A stretch of DNA of 64,000 nucleotides from Flavipsychrobacter stenotrophus (GCF_002954265.1 NZ_PPSL01000002.1:558001-622000); one strand, 5' to 3'; counted from the stretch's first letter, positions 1 through 11,454 are shown. The notes: generated by a model from the sequence alone, not told the origin. Program-made: numbers and translations.

Positions 1-1
1 C

Positions 2-976
2 AACATTGATATGTTCAGGGCTGGTGTGTGGAAACCCCGCACCAAACCGGGGTCTTTTGAGGGCAATGGCGAGCAGGCATTGCAGTGGCTGCAGGAGGCA
101 AAAAAACTGTATAATTTAAAATATACTATAGAGGTTGCAGAGCCCGAGCATATAGAGCTGGCATTGAAATATGAGGCTGACGCGATATGGGTGGGTGCCC
201 GCACTACTGTCAATCCATTTCATGTGCAGCACCTTGCCGATGCGTTGAAAGGAACCGGAGTACCCGTAATGGTGAAGAATCCTGTGAACCCTGATATTGA
301 ATTGTGGGAAGGTGCAATTGAGCGTTTTCTTGCAGCAGGATTGACCGACGTTGCGGCCATACACCGGGGCTTCTCCGGCTACAGCTCTGCTGTTGGCTAC
401 CGCAATCAACCCAACTGGCCTATACCCATTGAATTGAAAAGACGCAGGCCGGAGTTATCTATCATCTGCGACCCAAGCCACATAAGCGGCAAGCGCAACC
501 GTATAGCCGAGGTATCGCAGAAAGCGCTCGACATGCACTTCGATGGATTAATGATCGAAACCCATCCTACTCCCGATGAAGCCTGGACAGACGCCCGCCA
601 GCAGATAACACCGTCGCAGTTAAAAGACATTCTGGAAAAACTGGTCGTTCGTGCTGAGTTTACCAACGATATGGGGACACAAGTGCAATTGGAGCATCTG
701 CGCCAGTTGATGGATGCTGTAGACGCCGAGATCATAGACCTGATCACCCGCCGTATGGAACTGAGCGAAAAGGTGGGAGAGGTAAAAAAGCAAGCCAACA
801 TGACCGCCTACCAGCCATCACGCTGGCGCGAAATAGTAGACAGCACTACTGCACGTTGCAGTGTAAACGGCCTTGACAAGGATTTCATTGTTGATTTGTA
901 CGAAAAGATACACCACGAGAGCATTCGCCGTCAATTATTTATACTGGGCAATACGCAGATAGAAATAAAAAAGTAA
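2..976 (+). CDS. DAHP synthase / chorismate mutase type II (5' end cut by window)
   Basis: Bifunctional shikimate-pathway enzyme. The N-terminal part condenses phosphoenolpyruvate with erythrose 4-phosphate, and the C-terminal AroQ-type domain converts chorismate to prephenate. The open frame continues to base 2 and the visible protein begins inside the KDPG-type DAHP synthase core, with RAGVWKPRTKPGSFEG and later ICDPSHISGKR, which carries conserved substrate and metal-site residues. The ATG at 11 is therefore an internal methionine and the real start lies upstream of the window. The last ~95 residues (from LEHLRQLMDAVDAEIIDLI) are an all-helical chorismate mutase domain. This fusion order is common in Bacteroidota. 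A cytosolic enzyme of Phe/Tyr/Trp synthesis; whether it is feedback-regulated cannot be seen. Confidence 0.93.
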   Translation, partial: NIDMFRAGVWKPRTKPGSFEGNGEQALQWLQEAKKLYNLKYTIEVAEPEHIELALKYEADAIWVGARTTVNPFHVQHLADALKGTGVPVMVKNPVNPDIELWEGAIERFLAAGLTDVAAIHRGFSGYSSAVGYRNQPNWPIPIELKRRRPELSIICDPSHISGKRNRIAEVSQKALDMHFDGLMIETHPTPDEAWTDARQQITPSQLKDILEKLVVRAEFTNDMGTQVQLEHLRQLMDAVDAEIIDLITRRMELSEKVGEVKKQANMTAYQPSRWREIVDSTTARCSVNGLDKDFIVDLYEKIHHESIRRQLFILGNTQIEIKK

Positions 977-1010
977 ATTTACCGCTCTTAAAAAGATAAA
1001 ATCACAACAA

Positions 1011-1805
1011 TTGGCGCTCAAACAGCATTTAGACGTACAGGTACGTTTTGATCAGCAGGTAGAAAACTCTCTTAACTATGTTCTTCCTTTCATTGAACAA
1101 ACGAAGGCAATAGGTAATGGAATAAATGTGCTGGAAATAGGCACCGGTGAGGGCGGCAATCTTGTGGCTTTTCTTGACAAAGGGGCTTACTGCGTGGGTG
1201 TAGACCTAAATGGTGAGCGTATAGAAGATGCAAAAGAATTCCTGACAGACAGAGTAGCGAGTGGCAAAGTGGAACTGATCTGTCAGAATATATATGAAGA
1301 CAGTTTCCTGTCGAAATTCAAAGGATTCTTTGATGTAATAATGCTCAAAGATGTAATTGAACACGTTCCTGAGCAGGAAAAATTTATACCCTACCTTAAA
1401 AACTTCTTAAAGCCCGGTGGGCAGATATTCTTTGGCTTTCCGCCGTGGTATATGCCATTTGGTGGCCACCAGCAGGTATGTACTAATAAGCTGGCCGCTA
1501 TGATGCCGTATTATCATATCCTGCCCACATTCCTATACAAAGGCTTGCTGAAACTTGCCGGCGAGCATCCGCTATCTATAAAGGAATTAATAGAAGTAAA
1601 AGAAACGCAGATCACCATTGAGCGTTTTGAACGTATAGTAAAGAAAAGCGGCCTGAAGATCCTCAGTCAGCGCGACTATTTTATTAATCCCATTTACAAG
1701 TATAAGTTCGGCCTGAAGCCGCGCGTACAGTGGAAACCCATAACATGGATCCCTTATTTTCGCGATTTTGTGACTACCTGTGTGTATTATACCGTTGGAG
1801 AATAA
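1011..1805 (+). CDS. class I SAM-dependent methyltransferase
   Basis: A 264-residue Rossmann-fold methyltransferase. Motif I is VLEIGTGEGGNL near residue 40, followed by an acidic end of strand 2 (GVDLNG) and a motif resembling post-I/II (FDVIMLKDVIEHVPEQE), as in Methyltransf_11/23 families. The only reasonable start is TTG at 1011, because no ATG precedes motif I. It begins 34 bases after the aromatic-synthesis gene, so cotranscription is possible. The C-terminal ~100 residues are rich in aromatics and prolines (FPPWYMPFGGH). The substrate is unknown; similar proteins act on small molecules, lipids or sugars. It is convergent with the next gene, 14 bases apart. Confidence 0.8.
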   Translation: MALKQHLDVQVRFDQQVENSLNYVLPFIEQTKAIGNGINVLEIGTGEGGNLVAFLDKGAYCVGVDLNGERIEDAKEFLTDRVASGKVELICQNIYEDSFLSKFKGFFDVIMLKDVIEHVPEQEKFIPYLKNFLKPGGQIFFGFPPWYMPFGGHQQVCTNKLAAMMPYYHILPTFLYKGLLKLAGEHPLSIKELIEVKETQITIERFERIVKKSGLKILSQRDYFINPIYKYKFGLKPRVQWKPITWIPYFRDFVTTCVYYTVGE

Positions 1806-1819
1806 GCAAGAGTGTTTGC

Positions 1820-2599
1820 CTATTGTGCAATACGCATCTGCTTTATTTTACTGCTGTCTGCAGCACCCCATATTCCGTTTTTTATTCGATACGCTACCGA
1901 AGTCTTCAATACATCAGCCGGCTCACACCCATTTTGTGTTACGCGGCTGTTCTCTATTGTGTAGTTGACAACACAGGTGGTGTCATTCACTAATTTCCAG
2001 GCAGAATAAATATTTTGGCAGTATGGAGCACCTTCATATTGTGACTCCATTATTTGTCCCTGCCGCTCACGGTCGGCAATCGATTTAAAAAGCGTGAACC
2101 AGCTTGAAGAGAAAGTAGATCCATGCCCGCATGAGTAGGTTATAAAATAGTTACCCCGCCTGTTAAGTGCCTGAGTTCGGGTATTTATACCACACCAGTC
2201 GCACGAAAAATCCTGCGTGGCAATCATTTTGCCGGTCTTATCAATTTCTATCAGTTTATTGGTAGCCACTGTCTGGTCGTTATCTGCCGACAATACACAG
2301 AGCAAATACCTCCCCCCCGAATCCATTCTATAATATTTACCCATCGTGTCCGCTGGCTTCCAATGCTTCCACCAGTCATTGAGCGTATCGGTAAGTCCAT
2401 TTGCAATTAAGAACGGTAATACTTCACTTTTAGCTACAAAACCCGAATCAACTGTAAATTTCAAATTAATTGAAACTGATTTTGACTCTTCCTTAGGCTT
2501 TACCAGTAGCCCAAAGCAACCCTGCAGCGTTACCAGCGCCAAGACCATATTTGCAACAATAAAACCTGTTTTATATTTCAATAAAAATTCCCGGATCAT
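1820..2599 (-). CDS. predicted lipoprotein of unknown function
   Basis: A 259-residue protein with a positively charged N terminus, a hydrophobic stretch (about residues 11-25) and a lipobox ending LQGC, so it is predicted to be cleaved by signal peptidase II and anchored by its cysteine. I do not recognise the mature domain. It has several Cys pairs (CDWCG near residue 135, and YCQN, TTCVVN, NGCEP further on), which suggests disulfides and an extracytoplasmic fold. It starts two bases after the stop codon of the polyprenyl synthase gene on the same strand, so the two are almost certainly cotranscribed. Confidence 0.7.
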   Translation of the reverse strand: MIREFLLKYKTGFIVANMVLALVTLQGCFGLLVKPKEESKSVSINLKFTVDSGFVAKSEVLPFLIANGLTDTLNDWWKHWKPADTMGKYYRMDSGGRYLLCVLSADNDQTVATNKLIEIDKTGKMIATQDFSCDWCGINTRTQALNRRGNYFITYSCGHGSTFSSSWFTLFKSIADRERQGQIMESQYEGAPYCQNIYSAWKLVNDTTCVVNYTIENSRVTQNGCEPADVLKTSVAYRIKNGIWGAADSSKIKQMRIAQ

Positions 2600-2601
2600 T
2601 T

Positions 2602-3564
2602 CTAATATTTCCTGTCTATCACGTAATTAACTAATTCTTCCATAGCATCTCTGGCAGGGGTTTGCGGGTAGCTGTGCAATATGTCCAGTGCCCCTTTCCT
2701 GTATTCCATCATTTTTTCTGCTGCATAGGCTATCCCACCAGAACTTTGCACATAACCAATTACCTCGTTAACCTTATCTCTGTCTGTACTATTGTTCTTA
2801 ACCGTATAGATTATGCGCCTCTTCGTAGCACTATCGGCATGTTGCAGCGCATATATAAGTGGTAATGTCATCTTTTTCTCTTTTATGTCAATCCCTGTCG
2901 GCTTTCCGATATTGTCCTGGCCGTAGTCAAAAAGATCATCCTTTATCTGGAAGGCAATACCAACCTTTTCTCCAAAAAGCCGGAATTTTTCAGCAACCGC
3001 TTCATCCCCTTCGGCTGATAACGCTCCCGCTGCACACGCGGAAGACAGTAGAGAAGCCGTCTTAGCCCTGATGATCTCGAAATAGATGCTCTCATCTATA
3101 TCCAGTTTGCGCGCCTTCTCCATTTGCAGCAATTCACCCTCGCTCATCTCTTTTACCGCTCTCGATGTGATCTGCAATATTTTATAATCCCCATTATCTA
3201 TTGACAACAACAACCCCTTGGATAGCAGGTAATCGCCCACCAGCACAGCTATTTTATTCTTCCAGAGCGCATTTATTGAGAAAAAATTTCTACGCATCAT
3301 GGAGTTGTCCACTACGTCGTCATGCACAAGCGTAGCTGTATGCAGCAATTCTATAAGAGAGGCAGCCCTGAAAGTAACATCATTGACCCCTCCGGCAATT
3401 TTAGCAGAGAGAAAAACAAACATTGGCCGCATTTGCTTGCCTTTACGCTTTATGATAAGGCGCATGATACGGTCCAGCAGGCGATTAGAGCTTTTTACGC
3501 TCTCTGAAAATTTCTTTTCGAACAATGACAATTCATTCCCTATTACCTTGTGTACAAGTTCCAT
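2602..3564 (-). CDS. long-chain polyprenyl diphosphate synthase
   Basis: Trans-isoprenyl diphosphate synthase that elongates an allylic diphosphate with isopentenyl diphosphate, probably for the menaquinone side chain. The 320 residues show the usual all-helical family features: the first Asp-rich motif DDVVD in LVHDDVVDNS, the second DDLFD in QIKDDLFDYG, the GKxxRP-like element KGKQMRPMFV, and KTASLLSSAC. The residue five before the first Asp motif is Ala (TATLVHDD), which in this family goes with long (C35-C45) products rather than farnesyl or geranylgeranyl. It leads a two-gene operon with the lipoprotein downstream. Product length is inference from that single position. Confidence 0.88.
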   Translation of the reverse strand: MELVHKVIGNELSLFEKKFSESVKSSNRLLDRIMRLIIKRKGKQMRPMFVFLSAKIAGGVNDVTFRAASLIELLHTATLVHDDVVDNSMMRRNFFSINALWKNKIAVLVGDYLLSKGLLLSIDNGDYKILQITSRAVKEMSEGELLQMEKARKLDIDESIYFEIIRAKTASLLSSACAAGALSAEGDEAVAEKFRLFGEKVGIAFQIKDDLFDYGQDNIGKPTGIDIKEKKMTLPLIYALQHADSATKRRIIYTVKNNSTDRDKVNEVIGYVQSSGGIAYAAEKMMEYRKGALDILHSYPQTPARDAMEELVNYVIDRKY

Positions 3565-3692
3565 TAAAGCGGCAGTGTTACTATTTGACTGTAAAAGTCG
3601 ATTAACTAACGCTAATTGAAAAGAAAATTTATTGGCACAATGGTTTTACACGCAATAAAACTGTAAAACCACTGTTAATGTTAAATCTTTAC

Positions 3693-3723
3693 TTTGGTAT
3701 TAGTTAATTGTCTTTTACCTTTG
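3693..3723 (+). promoter_or_regulatory. Bacteroidota-type promoter for the OmpA-like gene
   Basis: TTTG at 3693-3696 and TACCTTTG at 3716-3723 are separated by 19 bases. They match the Bacteroidota primary-sigma pattern of a -33 TTTG and a -7 TAnnTTTG. The predicted transcription start lies about 45 bases before the ATG at 3772. This rules out the in-frame ATG at 3694, which falls inside the promoter, as the translation start. Confidence 0.6.
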
Positions 3724-3771
3724 TCGCATATTTCGCAAATTAAAAATTTGTCTAATACTAACACACATATT

Positions 3772-5511
3772 ATGCTGATTAAGAAGTTACTTCTATTATC
3801 AGGTTTTTCTTTGATAGCCAGCCAGTCGCTATTTGCACAGGAAACACCTACACCAACTACTGCACCTGCATCGGGTACAGCAGCCGCAGGCACACCACAA
3901 TGGTCTAGCCGCGACATGACCTACAGGGGCAAGGGATATGATGTCCTTGATTCAGCCTACTACGACAAAAGGCACAGAAAGCAGTACCACCAGTACATGG
4001 AGCACCAGACTGCATTTCCTCCTATTCCACGCAACCAGTTTGAGGTAGGTATAGGTTTTGGTCTGTACAACGTATCAGGAGACATACCATCATTGAATTT
4101 CTTCCAGAAAGGCGGCGGTGGCCTGCATCTGCAGGTGCGTAAAGCATGGGGATATGTATTCTCTACCCGTTTGCAATATATATATGGTGTAGCCAAGAAC
4201 CTCGATGTTCAGCCAACAGAAAGTTTCGATGCGCCATACAGCAACAACGGATACACCCCGTTGAACCAGGCTACAACTGCAAGACCTGCTAGCAGCGTTT
4301 ACCGCTCTACCCGCATGGAGTCTTCTCAGCTGAACCTGGATCTGATACTGAATATCAAAAATATCAGCTTTCACCAGGCAAGAACCGGTATGTCATTCTA
4401 TGGCTACTTCGGCTTGGGGGCATTGGGTTACAAAACCCGTGTTAACGCTTTGGACGCTAATTACAGCGCTTACAACTTTGGTAACAGCGCAGGCGGTCTG
4501 AACATAGACCCTAAAGCTGATAACAAGACTGTGCGCAAAGCGCTACAGAGCAAAATGGATAAAACCTACGAAAGCAATGCAGACAAAAGCAGCAATGCAA
4601 GCACTATACTTGATAAGAAGACCCTCGATTTTGCTCCTAGCTTAGGTGCAGGCGTTGAGATCAAGATCAACAAAACTTTCAATGTACAGATAGAAGATCG
4701 TTACACTTTCCCTAGTGATGATTATTTGGATGGTACACGTCTGGGTAAAGCTATTGGCAACCAGATGAGCGTGAGCCAGAGCAGCGATGGTATTAACTAT
4801 TTCTCTGTAGGTGTTAACTACAATATTAAGACTAAGAAAAAGTCTGTTGAGCCTTTGTATTGGATCAACCCACTTGATCACGCTTACAGCGAATTGTCTT
4901 ACCCACGCCACATGTTGTTGCCTAACCCGGTATTGCCTGATGAAGACAATGATGGTGTTACTGACCAGTTCGACAAATGCCCTAAAACTCCTGCAGGTGT
5001 AGCAGTTGACGGCCATGGTTGCCCTATGGATACAGATGGTGATGGTGTTCCTGACTTTAAAGACAAGCAGTTGATCACTCCTACAGAGTGCCAGCCGGTA
5101 GATGCTGATGGTGTAGGCCATTGCCCTTGCCCTGAAGCTTGCGATGGTGCAGGAAGAAAAGGCGTGTGCGGTCACATTAAAGATGGTTCTTGCCGTTTTG
5201 CAGGCAATGCTACTGTTACTCCTGGTATAGAAGCACAGCTGTCTACCCTTGCTGCGCAAATGAAGCTTGATCCTAACTGCAAGGTTGTAGTAATGGGCGG
5301 CGGTGCCGGTGGTAAGAAACAAGAACAAAAAGCATGGGAGCGTGTGAATGCAGTTATTGAATACATGACTGAAAAGCAGAACATCCTTCGCGACAGGTTT
5401 ATTTTCCAATATGGTAAAGGTGATGACGAGAATGTAGTATCATTCCGCTCAGCTGAAGATGGCGAAACAGGCCCATCAGCTCCACCTCCACCACATCCAA
5501 ACTTGAAGTAA
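3772..5511 (+). CDS. OmpA-like outer membrane beta-barrel protein with calcium-binding type 3 repeats
   Basis: An outer-membrane protein of 579 residues from the ATG at 3772. That start begins a clean signal peptide (MLIKKLLLLSGFSLIAS, ending at SLFAQ) and lies after the promoter. The mature protein has a Pro/Thr/Ala-rich linker, then a barrel region of alternating aromatic and polar strands (about residues 80-370). DEDNDGVTDQFDKC and DTDGDGVPDFKD are thrombospondin-type-3/OmpA-linker calcium loops, followed by a Cys-rich stretch. The C terminus (about 480-560) resembles a degenerate OmpA peptidoglycan-binding domain (KVVVMGGG, AWERVNAVIEYM). It probably anchors the outer membrane to peptidoglycan. 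Monocistronic, between its own promoter and terminator. Confidence 0.8.
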   Translation: MLIKKLLLLSGFSLIASQSLFAQETPTPTTAPASGTAAAGTPQWSSRDMTYRGKGYDVLDSAYYDKRHRKQYHQYMEHQTAFPPIPRNQFEVGIGFGLYNVSGDIPSLNFFQKGGGGLHLQVRKAWGYVFSTRLQYIYGVAKNLDVQPTESFDAPYSNNGYTPLNQATTARPASSVYRSTRMESSQLNLDLILNIKNISFHQARTGMSFYGYFGLGALGYKTRVNALDANYSAYNFGNSAGGLNIDPKADNKTVRKALQSKMDKTYESNADKSSNASTILDKKTLDFAPSLGAGVEIKINKTFNVQIEDRYTFPSDDYLDGTRLGKAIGNQMSVSQSSDGINYFSVGVNYNIKTKKKSVEPLYWINPLDHAYSELSYPRHMLLPNPVLPDEDNDGVTDQFDKCPKTPAGVAVDGHGCPMDTDGDGVPDFKDKQLITPTECQPVDADGVGHCPCPEACDGAGRKGVCGHIKDGSCRFAGNATVTPGIEAQLSTLAAQMKLDPNCKVVVMGGGAGGKKQEQKAWERVNAVIEYMTEKQNILRDRFIFQYGKGDDENVVSFRSAEDGETGPSAPPPPHPNLK

Positions 5512-5530
5512 TTCACTTACTGACACTAAA

Positions 5531-5558
5531 AAACCTCCGAGCGATCGGAGGTTTTTTT
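5531..5558 (+). terminator. intrinsic terminator of the OmpA-like gene
   Basis: A perfect 10-bp stem (AAACCTCCGA / TCGGAGGTTT) with loop GCGA, a GNRA tetraloop, followed by seven T. It lies 20 bases after the OmpA-like stop codon. Confidence 0.9.
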
Positions 5559-5584
5559 ATGCATTTACTATCTCTCTATTCACC

Positions 5585-6858
<1,274 letters not shown>

Positions 6859-6869
<11 letters not shown>

Positions 6870-8838
6870 TACCCGCCTGTTCTTTTATAATGCTTTCGAA
6901 CCAGCGGTTAAAGCAAATTACACGCCATGGCATAAAATTAAACTTGCGCTTACTATCCACTAGTTCTGCCACATACTTCTTTGTATTAGCCACGTCAAGT
7001 ATTTTTCCACCAAATGCTTTACAGGCTTTATCAATCTCCGCATTAAACCATTCTTTCCCTTCGCTTTTCAACCAGGTTTCCTCAGGGGTAACAAAGCCCA
7101 TTTTATCCCTTCTGTTGGTTATAGCATCAGGTATTATACCAGTCATAGCCTCGCGAAGTATATGCTTACGCACTCCATTTTTATATACAAACCGAGCAGG
7201 AAGGCCCATAGTAAACTCCACAAATCTATAATCAAGGAATGGTGTTCTCGACTCTACGCTCCATGCCATTGAATTATGGTCTTCGTACCTGAGTAATGCT
7301 GGTAATGGTTCAGAATAAAGCTGGCGCAATAGATTCTCGTGCAGGCTTTTTGCATGTTCACCATACATCATCGAGGACTCTCCGCCTACAATATAATCAA
7401 CATCAGGTATTCTAGTTACTTTAAATTTAGCCGGCATTAGTGCAGTAAGTGCCTTCCCCATTGATAGTTGTATGGCAGCTATAAGAAACCCCTTAGGCAT
7501 GTAACCTTTTTCCTTCTTGAAGGCCCTGGCCTCTTCCATCACTGCACCAATCTGGCCGTCTTTCATTAACCCGGCATAAAATGATATGTCATTGCCACCA
7601 TACCCGGCTAATTGCTCGTCGGCACCCTGACCATCTATCATCACCTTCAATCCAGCTTCATTTGTAGCCTTAAATACAGCCCACTGGCTAAACTGAGAGG
7701 TACTACCTGTTGGCTCATCCTGGTGCCAGATAAAAGCATCTATTTCCTGCTTCAGCTGTGTGAAAGACGGGAATGTTTTATGCGGATGTGCATTGGTCTT
7801 TTTAATAACTTCTTCTGCAAACTTCCACTCATCATATTTTGCTTCATCGTACGTAGCTGTCACAGTTTCCTGCCCGGCAAAATCGCCCTTGGCCTTGAGA
7901 AGGTCTGCAGCAATACATACAATACTGGAAGAATCCAATCCACCTGAAAGACACGACCCTACCGTAACGTCCGACCTTAACCTAAGGTCTACTGCGGCTG
8001 TCAATAATCTTCTGAATTCGACTACTGCTTCATCAAAAGTCCCGGCCCACTTCTTTGGAATGAGTTTATACCATTGTTTTATCTCAAATGCATTGCCATC
8101 CTTCGAAAGATCCATTTTTAAATAATGACCGCAAGGAAGACTAAAAACATTTTTATAGAAAGTGTCACTGGTCTGATCTACTGCACCAGTAGCCAAAAAC
8201 TTTCGGGCTATTGGTTCATTAAGTTCAAACTTAAAATCCGGAGAAGTCCTGATTTGCTTGATCTCAGACGCCAGATAAAGTGCATTAGCGCCATCAAAGT
8301 AATACAGCGGCTTAACACCAAAACGATCTCTAACCGCATACATTTCATTTTTGCGATAATCAAGCATGGTAAAAGCAAACATACCATTGAACTTATCAAG
8401 ACATTTCACGCCCCATTGCTCCCACGCATGCAGTATCACTTCGGTATCGCAGGTGGTATGAAACTTATGCCCCATTGTTGCCAACTCTGCCTTTATCTCA
8501 AGGTAGTTATACACCTCACCATTAAAACAGATGGTTAATCCTGCCTTTTCATATATCATAGGCTGATGACCTGCCGGTGAAAGGTCAAGTATAGACAAGC
8601 GCCTATGGCCAAAACCTACCTTAAAAGATACATTTTCGCCAAGCGTATCATATTTCCAGTGTTCCTGGGTAGATGCGGCAGTATCTCCACCTGACCATAT
8701 TACCGGGTTCGTGGATGGTTGCCATGTAAGAAAACCCTCATCATCAGGGCCACGATGCCTGATAATAGAAGATGCCTTTATAAGGCTGCCAGAAGTACTA
8801 TTAACTTTTTTATTGACAATGGAAAGAATTCCGCACAT
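6859..8838 (-). CDS. asnB: AsnB-like glutamine-dependent amidotransferase of a polysaccharide locus
   Basis: A 659-residue class II glutamine amidotransferase fused to an asparagine-synthetase ATP-pyrophosphatase domain. Cys2 (MCGILSIV) is the Ntn nucleophile after Met removal, with GHRRLSILDLSP and CFNGEVYNY in the glutaminase half. SGGLDSS (about residue 298) is the PP-loop of the synthetase half. About 30 extra residues sit between RHRGPDDEGF and GHRRLSI, and the protein is longer than E. coli AsnB (554). It lies among four glycan genes with 11- and 4-base junctions. In such loci this family is often thought to amidate a uronic acid rather than aspartate. True asparagine synthesis remains possible. 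Confidence 0.85.
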
Positions 8839-8842
8839 TATA

Positions 8843-9808
8843 TCAATCTCTTTTTAATAACGAATACTTTAATTCAACTGCTTTTACCGGACCTACCAAT
8901 TTAGACAATGCACGATACACAATATTACCTTTTATTTCAACCGGCCAGTACACCTCTTTAGACAATTGCAAAAACTCGTCGGCAATCTGCCTATTTACAT
9001 TGCGGGTTGAGCGCCATAAATTAAACAGAGAAGTGCTTAAAGCAAGCAGGCATGCAGGGGTATCAAATTTATATTTCACCAAATCAGCATAAATACGTTT
9101 GCGCAGATCGATCATATTTCTCAGCTTATTCGTGGAATTTGCTATAGCTCCTACCCGGGTATCCAATGAATGACTTCGTATATAAACTTTTGTACCGTCT
9201 TTTATACCCCTCATCTGCAAGCCATTAAATATTGCTCTGATAAGTAAATCAACATCCTGATTTATAAGCAACGATTCATCATGACCGCCTATTTTTTTTA
9301 GTAAGTATGTTTTCCAAATAATAGCATTGGGAGGAATATAATTACCCCCCAAATTATTTACAAGATGCAATTCACTCTCAAATTCTGACTCGATCAGTGG
9401 GTATTTATGCTTAAAAATAATATCACTTTCAGAGAAACCATTATCCGATCTAAAGAAATCATATTCTCCATAACAGGCGTTTACCAAATCGGTTTGCTCC
9501 AATAAAGTGATTTTTTCTTTAAAATACCCGGGTCCAATCAAATCATCAGAATCAAGATATAAAATATATTCCCCTTTTGCAGCATGCAATCCGGTATTTC
9601 TTGCTGCCGGTGCTCCTTTTCCTCTATTCTTCAGAAAAATAACGTGAGCATAATTAGATCTTATCATGTCTTCGGTACCATCGTCTGATCCATCATCAAC
9701 AACAAGTATTTCTATGGATATGCCAGGGTGAAATTCTTGCCGAAGTGAGTTAAGTGTATAACCGATAAGATTTGCCCTGTTATAAGTAGGTATTATTATA
9801 CTAACCAT
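8843..9808 (-). CDS. glycosyltransferase family 2
   Basis: A 321-residue GT-A fold inverting glycosyltransferase. It opens with VSIIIPTYNRANLIGYTLNS and carries DDGSDDGTED, then the metal-binding LYLDSDDLIGPGYF (DxD region near residue 105) and a later catalytic-base region. It ends four bases before the AsnB-like gene and shares its operon. The gap upstream (9809-9936) contains a minus-strand TACTTTTG (9866-9859) that fits the -7 consensus, but no -33 element at the right distance, so an internal promoter is only possible. Substrates unknown. Confidence 0.88.
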   Translation of the reverse strand: MVSIIIPTYNRANLIGYTLNSLRQEFHPGISIEILVVDDGSDDGTEDMIRSNYAHVIFLKNRGKGAPAARNTGLHAAKGEYILYLDSDDLIGPGYFKEKITLLEQTDLVNACYGEYDFFRSDNGFSESDIIFKHKYPLIESEFESELHLVNNLGGNYIPPNAIIWKTYLLKKIGGHDESLLINQDVDLLIRAIFNGLQMRGIKDGTKVYIRSHSLDTRVGAIANSTNKLRNMIDLRKRIYADLVKYKFDTPACLLALSTSLFNLWRSTRNVNRQIADEFLQLSKEVYWPVEIKGNIVYRALSKLVGPVKAVELKYSLLKRD

Positions 9809-9936
9809 TTGCGATAATAATCTGGCTCTATTTTTAGTTATGCATTGAAATTATATTGCAAAAGTAAATTATTTGCGTCACGTATCTTACCTGTTCATAT
9901 GCTATTAACATTTGCGGGAATGAGCAGACGGCACCT

Positions 9937-11172
9937 TCACTTAGCAGATAAATAGGCAATTAGTGTCTGTGCATTCTTATCATAATTACCCAACTTTTCC
10001 ATCGCCTTATATCCCTCACCCGCAAATTTATTGCGTTCATTATCGTAATTAGCAACCAAATAGGTAAGACTTTTTAAGATCTCGTCTTTTGATTTCGGCT
10101 GAATCAGGTAACCACTCTTACAATGTTCAATAATTTCGCTATGTCCACCTACATCGGTTGCAATGACCCAAAGGCCTGAGGCCATTGCCTCCATAACTGC
10201 GTTAGATATCCCTTCATTATACGAGGGCAGAATAAATGCATTGGTAGCCTTATATAGAAGCTTCACCTCTTCAAATGGCATAAAATCTCTAACTATTACA
10301 TGCGAGGCGATACATAGATCCTTTACTGTCTGTTCAATATCTATAGAATACCTTCCTTTATCATTGCTGGTTATAGCCAGCAACAACCATCCGTCTAACA
10401 GGTCCTTATTTTCAGCTATTGCCTCCAACAGTTCTTTCCACCCTTTTAAATATTCATTCCTGGCAACGCATATCAATATCTTTTTGTTTAATGGCAAGCC
10501 ATATTTGTTACGTATATCTTCTATCTCGCTTACAGACATAGATTTTCCAAAATCACAATAATTAATGCCATTGTAAACAATACCAAATTCTGGACGCAGG
10601 GTATCTGCAAACTCAAGTGCATCTTTTGCAAGACGTTTATTGTTGGCCAACATAAGATCGGCATGGGTAAAACAATACCTAATGTTGTCAATCAATGCGG
10701 GGTTACTGGCAGGCCATGCGTGTACATCATCGCCCCGGGTTATTGCTGCAACTTTTATATTGAGTTTTTCTTTTGCTCTTACAGCTATATAACCCATATC
10801 AGTAAGGAAATGAGCATATATCCAATCAGCGTTACATATTTCTTTGTTTCCTTTTATATAATTTACGAGAGATCTTACTGCCCGATCGAAAAAGCTCTCG
10901 TTGAATACGACACTAGGCATCCTTTTAAACATTGGAACAGCATGAATCTTCACCCCTTCGTATTCATCAAAATAGCTATTCTTTTCAATAAACCCCCTAT
11001 GCCAGTATGAATGATATTTATGTAAACCAAAGGGCGGAAACCATTTGTGTAACAATAACACATGACATTCTATCCCCAACCTTTGTAGCGCCTTAACTTG
11101 CTGGTGTATAAATATACCGTTCATCGTAGCGCCCCTACGCGGGTAGTTGGGCGTCAAAATAAGAATTTTCAT
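9937..11172 (-). CDS. glycosyltransferase family 4
   Basis: A 411-residue GT-B glycosyltransferase. It starts MKILILTPNYPRRGATMNGIF and has the central HFLTDMGYIAVRAKEK region. The C-terminal donor site has LICVARNEYLKGWKELLEA, ENGFILPSYNEGI-like spacing (NAFILPSYNEGISNAVMEA), GLWVIATDVGGHSEII and a final ExGY-like CKSGYLI. First gene of the minus-strand operon 11172-5637 and divergent from the aminotransferase gene at 11455. It presumably adds a hexose or similar sugar to the repeat unit in the cytosol. Confidence 0.88.
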   Translation of the reverse strand: MKILILTPNYPRRGATMNGIFIHQQVKALQRLGIECHVLLLHKWFPPFGLHKYHSYWHRGFIEKNSYFDEYEGVKIHAVPMFKRMPSVVFNESFFDRAVRSLVNYIKGNKEICNADWIYAHFLTDMGYIAVRAKEKLNIKVAAITRGDDVHAWPASNPALIDNIRYCFTHADLMLANNKRLAKDALEFADTLRPEFGIVYNGINYCDFGKSMSVSEIEDIRNKYGLPLNKKILICVARNEYLKGWKELLEAIAENKDLLDGWLLLAITSNDKGRYSIDIEQTVKDLCIASHVIVRDFMPFEEVKLLYKATNAFILPSYNEGISNAVMEAMASGLWVIATDVGGHSEIIEHCKSGYLIQPKSKDEILKSLTYLVANYDNERNKFAGEGYKAMEKLGNYDKNAQTLIAYLSAK

Positions 11173-11454
11173 TAATAGCTATTGGTGTAACTGTAGTAAG
11201 GATAAAAAAAGAAAACCAGTTATATTTTGATAATACAAAGAAGGTTTTAAAAACAGACAAATTTAAATAACTTTGCACTTTCCTATTACATAGTTTAAAC
11301 AAAACTATAAATATTATGCTAACTTCCAGTGCAGAATAATTAAAGTTGATTTGTTTTAGATAAAAGGAAAAATGTACTCCAATAGTGTGAATATTTATAG
11401 ATACATTCTTCTGTAAAATTACACTAAATCAAAGTAATTATAAAAAACATATAA
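11173..11454. promoter_or_regulatory. divergent intergenic region with candidate -7 elements
   Basis: 282 bases of AT-rich sequence between a minus-strand GT4 gene and the plus-strand trio. On the plus strand TAACTTTG (11268-11275) fits the -7 consensus. On the minus strand TAAATTTG (11265-11258) and TAGTTTTG (11307-11300) also fit. None has a clear TTG at the expected -33 distance. If the plus element is used, the trio has a leader of about 175 bases. A 14-codon frame (11372-11416) lies in it, too weak to call a gene. Confidence 0.35.

Noticed and set aside
3694-3771. Extended N terminus for the OmpA-like protein
   Set aside because: The extension would start inside the predicted promoter and places non-signal residues before an evident signal peptide.
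4642-5409. A long open frame of 255 codons antisense to the OmpA-like gene
   Set aside because: It lies fully inside a well-supported gene, has low-complexity translated sequence without any domain, and reflects the codon bias of the real gene.
11372-11416. 14-codon leader peptide upstream of the HisC-like gene
   Set aside because: Too short, no residue bias toward His or another amino acid, and no terminator/antiterminator pair near it.
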